From the NCBI RefSeq assembly GCF_025999095.1, contig NZ_AP024678.1, forward strand, positions 899,527 to 963,526: DNA of 64,000 nucleotides. Direction: 5' to 3'. This DNA comes from Thermosynechococcus sp. Its GTDB lineage: Bacteria > Cyanobacteriota > Cyanobacteriia > Thermosynechococcales > Thermosynechococcaceae. The notes under the pieces were generated by a model, which worked only from the letters and a program-made list of their open reading frames with translations, was not told where the DNA came from and searched no databases. Numbering within the stretch: the first letter of the stretch is position 1; every line of letters starts with the position of its first letter. Of the stretch, positions 16,365 to 26,210 are shown piece by piece. The position numbers and the translations under genes were made by a program.

Positions 16365-18176
16365 ATGGCCTCATTTCGCTCCATTCTGGGTTACTATCGT
16401 GCCTACCGGGGGATAGCGATCGCCAGCATTACCGCCGCCAGTGTGTGCGAGCTGGTGGACTTACTTGTGCCCTATGCCATTGGTCAAATTCTCAACCTGC
16501 TCTCCCAACAACCCCTTGACCCGCCAGTGGTGGCGATCGCCCATAGACTCCAAACATGGACAGGCTGGGGCGATACCTTTAGTGCTCATCTCGCCGTTCT
16601 CGGCAGTATTGTTTTTTTGGCCACTGTGGTGCGCGCCCCGATTCAACCGTGGCTGGGGGTATGGTTCCACTGGTGGATTGCCTTGGCGGCCCGTCGCGAC
16701 CACACGCGCCAAGCCATCGAGAAAATTCTGACCCTTCCCCTCGAATTCTTTGAGGAAAATAACCCTGGCCGCATTGCCAACCGGGTCACCAAAGGGATTG
16801 CCAACCATACGTGGAGCTATCCAGAAATTGCCGGTCAACTGATTCCCAAACTCGTACGGGTCCTGGGGATTGGCGTGATTGTCTGGTGGTTGGATTGGCC
16901 GATCGCCCTTGGGCTGTTGATCTCCTTTACAGTCATCTTGGTGCTGACCCTGCGCATCCTAAGGCGCATTATTCAAAAGGAAGAAATCCTCGACAGCCAC
17001 ATCGAAAGCACGGAAAGCCGCACCTCAGAGATCATCACCAATATCAAAACCGTCAAGGCCTTTGCCACTGAAGCCCGTGAACTCGCTCGCCAGAAGCAGC
17101 GGCTGGATCGCGAGTTCAAGATGGTGATTGACCGCATCCATCGCGGCTACATGCACCTAATCACTTGGCAGGGAGCGGTGGTGCAGTTTTGCCTTTTTAG
17201 TTTGTTGGGATTTTCCCTAGCAGCGACCATCGCTGGACGGGTCTCCATTGGCCACTTTATTACGATTTACACCCTTGCCAGTATGGCCTATGCGGAAATT
17301 ACGCCTCTCTCGCAGGTGTCTGAGGTGTTTGCGCGGCGCTATGCCTCAATTTTACGCTTCCATGAATTTATGGAATTGCCCGCCGGTCGCGATGCCATTG
17401 ATCTTGAGCAACCGGAAATTCCCAGCCTGAAGTTTTCGGGCAAGGTGGATTTTCAGCATGTTTGGTTTAGCTACACGCCAGGGCGTCCCATTCTGCGGGA
17501 TATTAACTTACTCATTGAACCCTGCCAAACGGTGGCCCTAGTGGGGCGATCGGGTTCGGGGAAATCCACCCTAATCAAGCTCCTCTTTCGTTACTTCCAG
17601 CCGGAGCAGGGACACATTCTCATAGATGGCCAAGATATTCAAACCCTCGATGTCCGCGCCTATCGCCGCCGGCTGGCTATTGTCCACCAAGAAGTCGATG
17701 TCTTTAATGGCACCCTCTGGGATAACCTGACCTATGCTAACCCCAATGTCAGTGCCGACGCCGTCTATGAGGCCTGTGCCATTGCGCGGGTGGATGAATT
17801 TGTGCAGCAGTTGCCCTTCGGCTATCGCACGATTGTCGGTGAACGGGGGTTGCGGCTTTCGGGGGGACAGCGGCAGCGGTTAGGGATTGCCCGTGCCCTC
17901 TTGGCGGATCCTGATGTGCTGATTTTTGATGAGGCAACGTCAAGTCTGGATTACGAATCAGAGCGGGAAATTCAGCTAGCCCTACGCGCCATTACGGGTA
18001 CTCGCACAATGATTGTGATTGCCCACCGCCTGAGTACAGTGCGGGATGCCCATCAGATTGTGGTGCTGGATCAGGGCACGATCCGTGAGCAGGGCGACCA
18101 TGACACCCTCCTTGCCCAAGGGGGATTGTATGCCCATCTCTATTCGATTCAGCGCGATCGCCCCCCCACCGCTTAA
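16365..18176 (+). CDS. ABC exporter half-transporter (fused permease-ATPase)
   Basis: A 603-residue type IV (ABCB/MsbA-like) half-transporter that would act as a homodimer. The N-terminal six-helix membrane domain (about 1-325) includes the coupling segment EFFEENNPGRIANRVTKG. The nucleotide-binding domain (about 350-600) has Walker A VGRSGSGKSTLIKLL, the signature LSGGQRQRLGIARALL, Walker B DVLIFDEATSSLD and the switch histidine in VIAHRLSTVRDA. The substrate is unknown; lipid, peptide or drug export are all possible. A palindrome sits in its upstream region. It ends 8 bp before the convergent, frameshifted P-type ATPase. Confidence 0.92.
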   Translation: MASFRSILGYYRAYRGIAIASITAASVCELVDLLVPYAIGQILNLLSQQPLDPPVVAIAHRLQTWTGWGDTFSAHLAVLGSIVFLATVVRAPIQPWLGVWFHWWIALAARRDHTRQAIEKILTLPLEFFEENNPGRIANRVTKGIANHTWSYPEIAGQLIPKLVRVLGIGVIVWWLDWPIALGLLISFTVILVLTLRILRRIIQKEEILDSHIESTESRTSEIITNIKTVKAFATEARELARQKQRLDREFKMVIDRIHRGYMHLITWQGAVVQFCLFSLLGFSLAATIAGRVSIGHFITIYTLASMAYAEITPLSQVSEVFARRYASILRFHEFMELPAGRDAIDLEQPEIPSLKFSGKVDFQHVWFSYTPGRPILRDINLLIEPCQTVALVGRSGSGKSTLIKLLFRYFQPEQGHILIDGQDIQTLDVRAYRRRLAIVHQEVDVFNGTLWDNLTYANPNVSADAVYEACAIARVDEFVQQLPFGYRTIVGERGLRLSGGQRQRLGIARALLADPDVLIFDEATSSLDYESEREIQLALRAITGTRTMIVIAHRLSTVRDAHQIVVLDQGTIREQGDHDTLLAQGGLYAHLYSIQRDRPPTA

Positions 18177-18184
18177 ACTACCAA

Positions 18185-20667
18185 CTAACTGAGATTTACC
18201 CCCAAGAAGCGATCCAAGAGCCGATACCGCCAAAAGCTGCGCAAAAGAATCATCCAGAGTAGGACAATTAGCACAATGAGTGCCCACAATGACCAGGAGA
18301 GGGGTTCTAGCTCCGCCACCGATCGCAGGGTGGGCGATGTGCTAATGATGACAAAGCCAGCCAGTAGGATAACTACAACCGCAACATACCGCCAGTTGCC
18401 CACTAGGGGAGCACCGCCGACCCATACGGGATGGGGAGGCTTTAGGAAAAGCACTAAACAGAGGGAGGCCAAGATCAGACTCGTCACCAAGGCCGTGCGC
18501 GCGATCGCTACACTCTGGCTCAATTCCGAGAGCATCTCGCGATCATTCACCAGGTCTGGATCAAACCGTCCTTGGAGCAATTCCACAAGGGGTGTTAGTT
18601 CCCGTGCTAAAACCCCTAAGTACATGAAAATGGCTAACAGCGCCAGGCTCAGGGTGGCGGGGATGACAAAGTGCAGCAGTGAACGAATCAAGGAGCGATG
18701 GGGACGCGGCCCCGGCACTGCCCAAAAAGCCACCGCCAGTGTGGGTAAACCCACTCCCCACAGCGTTAGCAGGCTATTGTGCTTAATCAGCAGTGGGAAG
18801 GCGCGCCCTGCCATAACAGTGACAAGGCACAGTAAACTAAAGCTAAAGACCCGTACCAAAAAGAGCTTGCTGACATCTTGAATACCGTTGTAGATGCGCT
18901 GCCCCTCGCGAAAGGCCTGCCGGTAAGGCTGCAAAGGAATCCGCAAGCAGCACAATATCAGCCACATTGCGGGTAATGGCACTGCCACTTTCCATAGCGA
19001 TTCCCACATTAGCTTGCTTCAGGGATAGGACATCATTCACACCATCACCAATCATTGCCACCTGATGTCCGAGGGCACGCAAGCGAGTGACGAGTTTAGC
19101 CTTTTGCTCTGGTGTAATGCGACCAAAAACCGTGGCTTTCTCAGCCATTTGATCAAAGCTGGGATCATCCATAGCGGCCAGTTCTGTCCCGGAGATGGCG
19201 ATCGCCCCCCCATCGAGGCCAATTTGCTTGCCAAGGGCAACAACAGTTTCCGGGTGATCCCCGGAGATAATTTTGACTTGAATTCCAGCTTGCTGAAAAC
19301 GGGCTAGCACCTCACGGCATTGGGGTCGCAGGCGATCGCCCACCCAAATCACTGCCAAGGGTTCCAACTCTGAGGGCAACACAGGAGTTTCCTGCCGCTC
19401 ATCCCAAGTGGGATCACTGCCACTGCGGGCAAAGAGGAGCACCCGCAATCCCTGCTGTCGCCCTCGCTGGAGCAGCTCAACCACCCTAGGGGAGAGGTCC
19501 TCACTCTTGAAGAGGACATCCGGTGCCCCCAAAATAAACGTTTCCGAGTCGTGCCAGGCGACTGCACTCCACTTGTAGGCGGAGGAAAAGGGAATTTCGA
19601 GGCGCATCGGCTGGGGAGTTCCCGCAAAAGCCTCCGTTAGGGCAACAATGGTACGGTTGGGACTGCTGACACTAGCCGCAAACTTCCCTAGGGTTGCTGC
19701 CGTTTGCTGCTTCGCCTCGCTGAGAGGGTACCAGCTATGGAGTTCAAGGGCATTGGCCGTTAGGGTTCCCGTTTTATCAAGGCAGAGAATATCCACCCCA
19801 CTGAGGGACTCAATGGCATTGACCTGCTGCACCAAGACATTGGCACGGGAAATGCGCAGCGCCCCCAGGGCATAGGTGAGAGTAATCGTAAGGTACAGGC
19901 CCACAGGGACAAGGCCGGCAATTACGGCTGCGGCTTGCACGCTCATTTGTAGAGTGGTCAGGCGCACCAAGAGCGAGAATAGAACCAATAGCCACAGGAA
20001 AACCGCCAGGGCAAGAATCACGCGGATAATCAGGTTAATTTCCTGCTGGAGGGGTGTGAGTTTATGGTGGTGGGTTTTGGCGGCAGCAGTCAGTTGATGG
20101 GCAGTGCTCTTTTCCCCCACCTGCTCGGCAACATAGGCAGCGGCACCGCGCACACAAAAGCTGCCGGAATAGAGGCGATCGCCCGCCCGCTTGGGAACGA
20201 GATCTGACTCCCCTGTGAGCAATGACTCATCCACTTGGATCTGTCCATCGCCAACCACTCGTACCATCAGCAACGATTTGATCTCCAGGCGCCAAAAGGA
20301 GAATATCCCCTTCTACGACCTCTGCAGGATCGATAATCACCTCCTGGCGATCGCGCAGCACCTTAACGCGGGGTCGGCTTAAAAGGCTAATGGCATCCAG
20401 TTGGCGTTTGGCGCGAATTTCTTGAATGATACTGATGATGGCATTGAGAAACACAACAACAACAATCGCCACCACATCCCCTGGGCGACCTAAAAAGATC
20501 AAGATGACGCTAATAAAAGCAAAAACCCCATTGATAAACGTGAAGAGGTTTTCCCGCAAAATCTCGCCATAGGTGCGATTGCTTTCACTCACCTGACGGT
20601 TAATGCGGCCTCTAGCTTGCCGCTCCGCTACTTCCGCTGCAGTAAGACCGATTAATGGGGTTGTCAT
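18185..20667 (-). pseudogene. CtpE-like P-type cation ATPase with two frameshifts
   Basis: Three overlapping frames together spell one P-type ATPase of about 825 residues. The frames are 20667-20227 (N-terminus and first helices, up to APGDQIVADG), 20273-18843 (TGES loop, DKTGTLT phosphorylation site, GDGVND hinge) and 19009-18185 (C-terminal helices). Removing one A near 20258 restores GDQIVADGRVVGDGQ. Removing one G near 18925 restores FAALPQAFREGQRIY. Both are single-base insertions outside homopolymers. The rest is undamaged and all catalytic motifs are present. It resembles CtpE-type calcium ATPases, but the usual PEGL of helix 4 reads PVGL. It follows the universal stress gene by 3 bp, so they form an operon. 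Recent inactivation or sequence error are equally possible. Confidence 0.8.
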
Positions 20668-20670
20668 ATT

Positions 20671-21102
20671 TCAGGTTTCCGCTGGCTTCACCACCAATAC
20701 CGAACAGAGGGCATCGGCAAGGACGGCACTACTGACGGAGCCCTGAACCACGCGCTCCACGCCAGTGAGGCCGCGACTGCCCAGCACAATCAAGTCAGCA
20801 CGGTAGATATTTGCAAGGCGTAAAATTTCCTCTACGGGATCACCGCTCACAATTTCAATTTCTGAATCACAGGGAAGCTGGCGTTGAAACCGTTGTAAAT
20901 GCCACTCAATACTGCGGTAGGTTCCCATTTGGGGATGCAAGGAGGGGCGATCAGCGCTGACCCCAAACCCCGACTCCACCGGTGAAATCACATGACTGAG
21001 AATCACTTGGGCATCTGGGTCTAAGTTTAACTGTGCCACCGCCGCCATCACCCGTGCCGATAACTCACTGGTATCGAGGGCAACTAAAATTGTTTTGAAC
21101 AT
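20671..21102 (-). CDS. Universal stress protein (UspA family)
   Basis: From the ATG at 21102 this is a 143-residue single Usp domain: MFKTILVALDTSELSARV at the start and the ATP-binding signature GSRGLTGVERVVQGSVSSAV near the C-terminus, which fits the G-2x-G-9x-G(S/T) pattern of ATP-binding Usp proteins. An upstream in-frame start at 21204 would add 34 residues that do not belong to the fold. The stop is 3 bp from the start of the P-type ATPase, so the two genes form an operon. The pairing suggests the Usp protein senses or adjusts ion homeostasis under stress (inference). Confidence 0.88.
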   Translation of the reverse strand: MFKTILVALDTSELSARVMAAVAQLNLDPDAQVILSHVISPVESGFGVSADRPSLHPQMGTYRSIEWHLQRFQRQLPCDSEIEIVSGDPVEEILRLANIYRADLIVLGSRGLTGVERVVQGSVSSAVLADALCSVLVVKPAET

Positions 21103-21267
21103 ACCTGTGACGTTGTACTTGCAATCTCCTAGTCTGCCACAAGAGCGCCAGCAGCGGTCAAAGTGCCCCTTGGGATACCCTCTTCCGAGGATGATTAACC
21201 ACACCCATAATTCATTTTCCTGAAAACTCGTAAAACCGCTGGCACCCGTATTAAATTACCCTCTCTC

Positions 21268-21306
21268 AGTTTTGTACTAAAAGTTTTGTAGTAAAGAGGA
21301 TATTAT
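21268..21306 (+). promoter_or_regulatory. Tandem direct repeats upstream of pnt operon
   Basis: Two contiguous 14-bp copies of AGTTTTGTASTAAA (21268-21281 and 21282-21295, one mismatch) sit directly upstream of a -10-like TATTAT at 21301. No good -35 is spaced correctly, so the repeats may be an activator site. The nearest plus-strand gene is pntA, about 290 bp on. Confidence 0.35.
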
Positions 21307-21593
21307 CATTGCAGCAATGGCTACTACCGGCAAACCACATCAGCTAAGTAAAAGTACTCAATGATGGTGTCAACATTTGTTACAAAAGCGGCCGGGGATC
21401 ATAAGACTTATGGAGAACCCCTATGAAACGCTGACATTTCCTCGCATTCCCAAGGGGATCGCAGTAGCTTGAGGATCAGTACAGGACAGCCTGTGAATAT
21501 GTTGTGACGGTGTCGGGCTGTTATAAAAAAGGCCTTGATAAGTACACCAAGGAATTGTTCTGTAAAGACTGCAAACCCTATCCAAGAGTGCCT

Positions 21594-22748
21594 ATGAAAG
21601 TTGGGGTCGTTAAGGAACGCGAAGTAGGAGAACAACGAGTTGCCCTAATTCCCGAGGTCGTTGCCAAGCTGGTGCAGCAAGGATATCGCCTCTGTGTGGA
21701 GTCCGGTGCAGGGGATATGGCTCACTTTAGCGATGATGACTACCGGGCCGCGGGGGCAGAAATTGGTTACTCCATTGAAGAGGTCTGGGGCGGTGTGGAT
21801 GTGCTGCTCAAGGTGGCGCCCCTGCGCGATCGCGAGGTAGAGTGGATTCGCCCTGGCACCACCTTAATTAGTTTTCTCAATCCCTTGGGCAATCCATGGC
21901 AGATGCAGCACTTAGCAGAGCGGCATATTACTGCCTTTGCCCTTGAATGTATTCCCCGCACCAGTCGCGCCCAGAGTATGGATGCCCTGTCTTCCCAAGC
22001 GGCAGTGGCGGGCTATGGGGCGGTGATATTGGCGGCTTCCCATCTACCGCGCTTTTTCCCCATGTTGACGACGGCAGCGGGTACGATTCCTCCTGCCAAG
22101 GTGTTTGTGATTGGGGCAGGGGTGGCTGGCTTGCAGGCGATCGCCACCGCCCGACGTTTGGGAGCCGTGGTTGAGGCCTTTGATATTCGCCCAGCGGTCA
22201 AGGAAGAAGTGCAAAGCCTCGGGGCCAAATTCGTTGAAGTTAATCTTGAGGAGGATACCGTTGCTGCCGGCGGCTATGCCAAAGAGGTTTCTGAGGCTGC
22301 CAAGCACAAAACCCAGGAGGCGATCGCTGCCCATGTCCGCAGTGCCGATGTGGTCATTACCACCGCCCAAGTTCCCGGCAAACCGGCTCCCCTGTTGGTT
22401 ACAGAACATATGGTGGCCAGCATGAAACCGGGTTCAGTCATTGTGGATTTAGCCGCTGAACAGGGGGGCAACTGTGCCTGCACAGAACCGGGGCGCTCCA
22501 TTTGTCATCAGCGGGTTACCATTATTGGCCCGATTAATCTGCCCTCGACAATGGCGGTGCATGCCAGTCAAATGTATGCCAAAAACATTTCCACACTCTT
22601 GAAGTATCTCACCCCCAAAGGGGAATTGATCTTGAACTTTGGCGATGACATTGTGGATGCCGCCTGTATCACCCATGAAGGCCAGGTCCGCAACCCACGG
22701 GTACTGCAACTCCTGCATCCTGCCCAAACCTTGGCACCAATGCTTTAG
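21594..22748 (+). CDS. pntA: NAD(P) transhydrogenase alpha subunit, part 1
   Basis: A 384-residue NAD(H)-binding subunit (domain I) of the proton-translocating transhydrogenase, which uses the proton gradient to drive hydride transfer from NADH to NADP+. The N-terminus MKVGVVKEREVGEQRVALIP and the dinucleotide fold VFVIGAGVAGLQAIATARRLGA are diagnostic, as is the mobile-loop region ending MKPGSVIVDLAAEQGGN. The start at 21594 is preceded by AAGAG; an earlier start at 21504 would add 30 residues unlike the family. The alpha subunit is split: the membrane part is the next gene, 24 bp downstream. Confidence 0.95.
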   Translation: MKVGVVKEREVGEQRVALIPEVVAKLVQQGYRLCVESGAGDMAHFSDDDYRAAGAEIGYSIEEVWGGVDVLLKVAPLRDREVEWIRPGTTLISFLNPLGNPWQMQHLAERHITAFALECIPRTSRAQSMDALSSQAAVAGYGAVILAASHLPRFFPMLTTAAGTIPPAKVFVIGAGVAGLQAIATARRLGAVVEAFDIRPAVKEEVQSLGAKFVEVNLEEDTVAAGGYAKEVSEAAKHKTQEAIAAHVRSADVVITTAQVPGKPAPLLVTEHMVASMKPGSVIVDLAAEQGGNCACTEPGRSICHQRVTIIGPINLPSTMAVHASQMYAKNISTLLKYLTPKGELILNFGDDIVDAACITHEGQVRNPRVLQLLHPAQTLAPML

Positions 22749-22772
22749 TTCTTTTCTCAGGGGGTTAGTTCA

Positions 22773-23051
22773 ATGACAGATCCTGTGCTTGTTGGTCTGA
22801 TGATTTTTGTCCTGGCCAGTTTCATTGGCTTTGAGGTGATTAACAAAGTCCCACCCACGCTGCATACTCCCCTCATGTCTGGCTCCAATGCCATTTCTGG
22901 TATTGCTGTGATTGGTGCCCTGCTGATGGCGGGGAGTGGGCAGACAGCCTTAACAGTGGTCTTGGGATTTATTGCGACGGTGCTAGCCACGATTAACGTG
23001 GTGGGCGGTTTTTTGGTCACGGATCGCATGTTGCAGATGTTTAAGCGGTAG
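22773..23051 (+). CDS. pntA2: NAD(P) transhydrogenase alpha subunit, part 2 (membrane)
   Basis: A 92-residue membrane protein of about three helices corresponding to the C-terminal membrane segment of long alpha subunits (part of domain II). The segment VINKVPPTLHTPLMSGSNAI is the conserved cytoplasmic loop of this subunit. It helps form the proton channel with the beta subunit. It lies in the pnt operon: 24 bp after part 1 and 5 bp before pntB. Split alpha subunits are common in cyanobacteria and alphaproteobacteria. Confidence 0.93.
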   Translation: MTDPVLVGLMIFVLASFIGFEVINKVPPTLHTPLMSGSNAISGIAVIGALLMAGSGQTALTVVLGFIATVLATINVVGGFLVTDRMLQMFKR

Positions 23052-23056
23052 GAACC

Positions 23057-24457
23057 ATGGATTGGCTAACACGCATTGAAGAATTGAGCTATCTGGGTGC
23101 TGCGGCGCTCTTTATCCTCGGTTTGAAAAAGTTGGGGTCGCCGGCCACGGCCCGCCAAGGCAATCGCCTTGCCGCCTTGGGGATGTTGATTGCGATTGTG
23201 GTTACGCTTCTTGATCGCCAGATTATTAACTACACGGGCATCCTAACAGCCATTGGTCTCGGCAGCGTCATTGGCGCGATCGCTGCCTACAAAGTGGAAA
23301 TGACGGCCATGCCCCAGATGGTGGGGTTACTCAATGGCTTAGGAGGGGCCGCCTCTGCCCTGGTGGGCATTGGTGAATTTTGCCGCACTGTGGCCATGGG
23401 TGAACCACTGACTCCCAGCGCACTTATCACCATTATTTTGGGGGTGCTCATTGGCGGGGTCACCCTCACTGGTAGCCTTGTTGCCTTTGGTAAACTTCAG
23501 GGACTGATTTCAGGAACCCCGATCATTTTTCCGATGCAGCAGGTCATTAACCTCGGCTTGCTGGTGGTTTTCTTGGTTGCCAGTGGCTGGGTGGGGTTGC
23601 ATCCAAGTCAGCTGCCGATGTTCTGGGGCTTGGTGGCGATCGCCAGCATTTTGGGGGTGCTCTTTGTCCTGCCCATTGGTGGTGCCGATATGCCAGTGGT
23701 GATTTCCCTCTTGAACTCCCTCTCAGGGCTGGCTGCCAGTGCCGCTGGCTTTATCGTTGGCAACAGCATGTTGATTATTGCAGGTGCCTTGGTGGGAGCT
23801 TCAGGGCTGATTTTAACGCAGATTATGTGCAAAGCCATGAATCGCTCCTTGGCCAATGTCCTCTTCAGTGGTTTTGGTAGTACGACGACCGGTAACGCGG
23901 CGGTGACGGCTCAGGCCACGGCGAAGTCAGTGCGCACCATTGACCCTGAAGAAAGTGCAATGATGCTCGGCTATGCCAAGTCGGTGGTCATTGTCCCCGG
24001 CTATGGAATGGCGGTGGCTCAAGCGCAGCACAGCGTCAAAGAACTAGCAGATCAATTGGAGCGGCTCGGTGTCGATGTCAAATACGCAATTCACCCCGTT
24101 GCCGGTCGCATGCCGGGACACATGAATGTGCTGCTGGCCGAGGCCAATGTCCCCTACCCCCAACTTAAGGACATGGAGGACATCAATCCAGAATTTGAGA
24201 ATGTGGATGTGGCACTGGTGATTGGCGCCAATGATGTTGTCAATCCCGCTGCCCGCACCAACCCCGGCAGCCCCGTGTATGGAATGCCCATTCTCGATGT
24301 GGATCGGGCACGGCACACAATTGTGATCAAGCGCAGCCTCAACCCGGGCTTTGCTGGTATTGACAATGAGTTATTCTACAAAGATAAAACCCTGATGCTT
24401 TTTGGCAATGCCAAGGAAGTACTCAATCAACTCATTGCCGAGGTGAAACACCTCTAG
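23057..24457 (+). CDS. pntB: NAD(P) transhydrogenase beta subunit
   Basis: A 466-residue protein with about nine N-terminal helices (domain II) followed by the NADP(H)-binding domain III (about 285-466). Domain III shows the GYGMAVAQAQHSVKEL nucleotide motif, HPVAGRMPGHMNVLLAEANVPY and ALVIGANDVVNPAA, all invariant in PntB. Together with the two alpha parts it makes the complete proton-pumping transhydrogenase. The stop codon overlaps by 4 bp the stop of the convergent HAD gene. No frameshift or missing motif is seen. Confidence 0.96.
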   Translation: MDWLTRIEELSYLGAAALFILGLKKLGSPATARQGNRLAALGMLIAIVVTLLDRQIINYTGILTAIGLGSVIGAIAAYKVEMTAMPQMVGLLNGLGGAASALVGIGEFCRTVAMGEPLTPSALITIILGVLIGGVTLTGSLVAFGKLQGLISGTPIIFPMQQVINLGLLVVFLVASGWVGLHPSQLPMFWGLVAIASILGVLFVLPIGGADMPVVISLLNSLSGLAASAAGFIVGNSMLIIAGALVGASGLILTQIMCKAMNRSLANVLFSGFGSTTTGNAAVTAQATAKSVRTIDPEESAMMLGYAKSVVIVPGYGMAVAQAQHSVKELADQLERLGVDVKYAIHPVAGRMPGHMNVLLAEANVPYPQLKDMEDINPEFENVDVALVIGANDVVNPAARTNPGSPVYGMPILDVDRARHTIVIKRSLNPGFAGIDNELFYKDKTLMLFGNAKEVLNQLIAEVKHL

Positions 24458-25167
24458 GAGGGGCTGGAGGCCACACTGCGCTCAAATACCGGGGCAATTT
24501 CCGCAAGGTCAAACTGATCTAGGCGATCAAGTACCCAATGACACCGACGCTGCAGCATATGGAAGGGATAGGTGTGGGCTACCCCCAAGACTTTGACATC
24601 AGCTTCGCGGGCGGCTTGAATCCCCACTAAGGTGTCCTCGATCGCCAGACAATCAGCGGCTGTGAGATCACTCCCTAGGGCTTGCAAGGCTTCAACGGCA
24701 CGTAGATAGGGGTCAGGATAAGGTTTGCTGCGTTCCACGCTTTCGGCACTGATAATGCAGTCCACAATCGAGTGGAGCTGGCCACGCTCAAGGGCTAAGT
24801 CCACATCGGATCGCACAGCACCGGTGACAATGGCGATTTTCAATTGCGCAGCATGGAGTTTCTGCAGCAGGGCGATCGCCCCCGGAAAGAAGGGAAACGG
24901 TTCGATACTAGCCAAGCGAGTGCGGTAGGCGGCTGCCTTTTGAGCCACCAGTTTATCCAAATAGGCCGGGGTCACTGCCCGTCCTCGGCGGCTGAGGAGG
25001 TTATCCAAACAGGCGCGATCGCTCCGTCCCAAGCAAAAAAGGTCGTACTCCCCCCGCTGCGGTCGCAAATTTTCTTGCAGCAAGATCTCCTCAACGAGGG
25101 CAGCATGAATGGCCTCATCGTCGAGAATCACACCATTGAAGTCAAACAAAACAGCCTTTAGGGGCAT
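24454..25167 (-). CDS. HAD-superfamily hydrolase, beta-phosphoglucomutase-like, with DFNG motif
   Basis: A 237-residue HAD protein with an alpha-helical cap (about 15-80). Motif I reads FDFNGVILDDE where the phosphatase/mutase consensus is DxDG, so the second (general acid-base) aspartate is asparagine. Motif II (IVTGA), the conserved lysine in ERSKPYPDPY and the acidic motif CLAIEDTLVGIQAA are present. The phosphoryl-accepting Asp is intact, but acid-base catalysis should be weakened, so activity may differ from relatives such as beta-phosphoglucomutase or phosphoglycolate phosphatase. It ends on pntB and starts 3 bp after trpC, probably co-transcribed with it. Confidence 0.8.
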   Translation of the reverse strand: MPLKAVLFDFNGVILDDEAIHAALVEEILLQENLRPQRGEYDLFCLGRSDRACLDNLLSRRGRAVTPAYLDKLVAQKAAAYRTRLASIEPFPFFPGAIALLQKLHAAQLKIAIVTGAVRSDVDLALERGQLHSIVDCIISAESVERSKPYPDPYLRAVEALQALGSDLTAADCLAIEDTLVGIQAAREADVKVLGVAHTYPFHMLQRRCHWVLDRLDQFDLAEIAPVFERSVASSPS

Positions 25168-25169
25168 AC

Positions 25170-26093
25170 CTAGGGGGCTAACTCTGGGAATAACCGCTGA
25201 ATCTGCGCTTGGAGTTGCTCCGCCTCGCTGAAGTGCGCCATCTCCGCTGGGGGGCGCATGAGGGATTCTCCGACTAAAATGGCTTGGGCGCCGGCTCGTG
25301 CCACCCGTTCGACATCGGCCCGCTGCTGAATGCCCGATTCGCTGACCACGAGGATGTTGCGATCGCGCAATTGCGCCCCATACTTGGCCAAAAGTTTTTC
25401 AGTAGTGGCCAGATCAACACTAAAGTCCGTCAAGTTGCGATTGTTGATCCCCACAAGCTGTACTTCCTCCAGTGCCAGCACCCGTTCCATCTCCTCGGCG
25501 GTGTGTACCTCCACGAGAGCCGTTAGACCCAACCCACGGGCAATCCGCAGAAAATAGCCCAAATCCTTGTCCGAGAGGATAGCCGCGATCAGGAGCACTG
25601 CATCGGCACCCCGCAGCCTTGCCAGAAACATCTGGTAGGGATAGAGGATAAAGTCCTTGCATAGCAGTGGCACCTCCACCACTTGGCGAATTTGGGCGAG
25701 GTATTCAAAGCTGCCCTGGAAAAACTCACTGTCCGTTAGGACGGAAAGGCAGGTGGCACCGGCGGCAACGTAGGCTTGGGCGATTGCCACCGGGTTAAAA
25801 TTGGGCCGAATCATGCCTTTACTGGGGGAGGCCTTCTTGACCTCAGCAATCAGCGCTGGCTGGGTAACAGGATTCTGGAGAGCCGCCAAAAAAGAACGCA
25901 CCGGTGGCGCATCCAGTACCTGGCGCTGCAAATCAGCCAAGGGCAGGACTTCCCGCAGTTGCTCCACCTCCTGTTCTTTGTGCCAAACAATCTTCTCAAG
26001 AATGTTGCGAGGGGCATCATCGGCCACCGGCACTTGGTAGTGGAGGTTGTGAACAGTGACAGCGGGATTGGGAGGACGGCGGCGAATTTGCAT
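25170..26093 (-). CDS. trpC: Indole-3-glycerol phosphate synthase
   Basis: A 307-residue (beta/alpha)8 enzyme of tryptophan synthesis that closes the pyrrole ring of CdRP. The start at 26093 gives [17 protein letters not shown], the usual cyanobacterial N-terminal extension; the longer reading from 26141 does not fit. Catalytic segments are present: [37 protein letters not shown] and VVSESGIQ. It is monofunctional (no fused PRAI). The HAD gene follows at 3 bp spacing; the photolyase pseudogene is divergent. Confidence 0.95.
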   Translation of the reverse strand: MQIRRRPPNPAVTVHNLHYQVPVADDAPRNILEKIVWHKEQEVEQLREVLPLADLQRQVLDAPPVRSFLAALQNPVTQPALIAEVKKASPSKGMIRPNFNPVAIAQAYVAAGATCLSVLTDSEFFQGSFEYLAQIRQVVEVPLLCKDFILYPYQMFLARLRGADAVLLIAAILSDKDLGYFLRIARGLGLTALVEVHTAEEMERVLALEEVQLVGINNRNLTDFSVDLATTEKLLAKYGAQLRDRNILVVSESGIQQRADVERVARAGAQAILVGESLMRPPAEMAHFSEAEQLQAQIQRLFPELAP

Positions 26094-26210
26094 AGTCAGC
26101 TTCGTAGGGAGTTGCAATCGTTGACCATAAGAATAAACCACAAGGACAACCCTTAACCACCCTGCCTAACCCTGCTATGGTGTCAAAGGAGCAGTAGGAA
26201 ACCACTGTTG

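Noticed and set aside
18900-18930. Programmed frameshifting in the P-type ATPase
   Set aside because: Neither break has a slippery sequence or downstream structure, and two such events in one gene are improbable.
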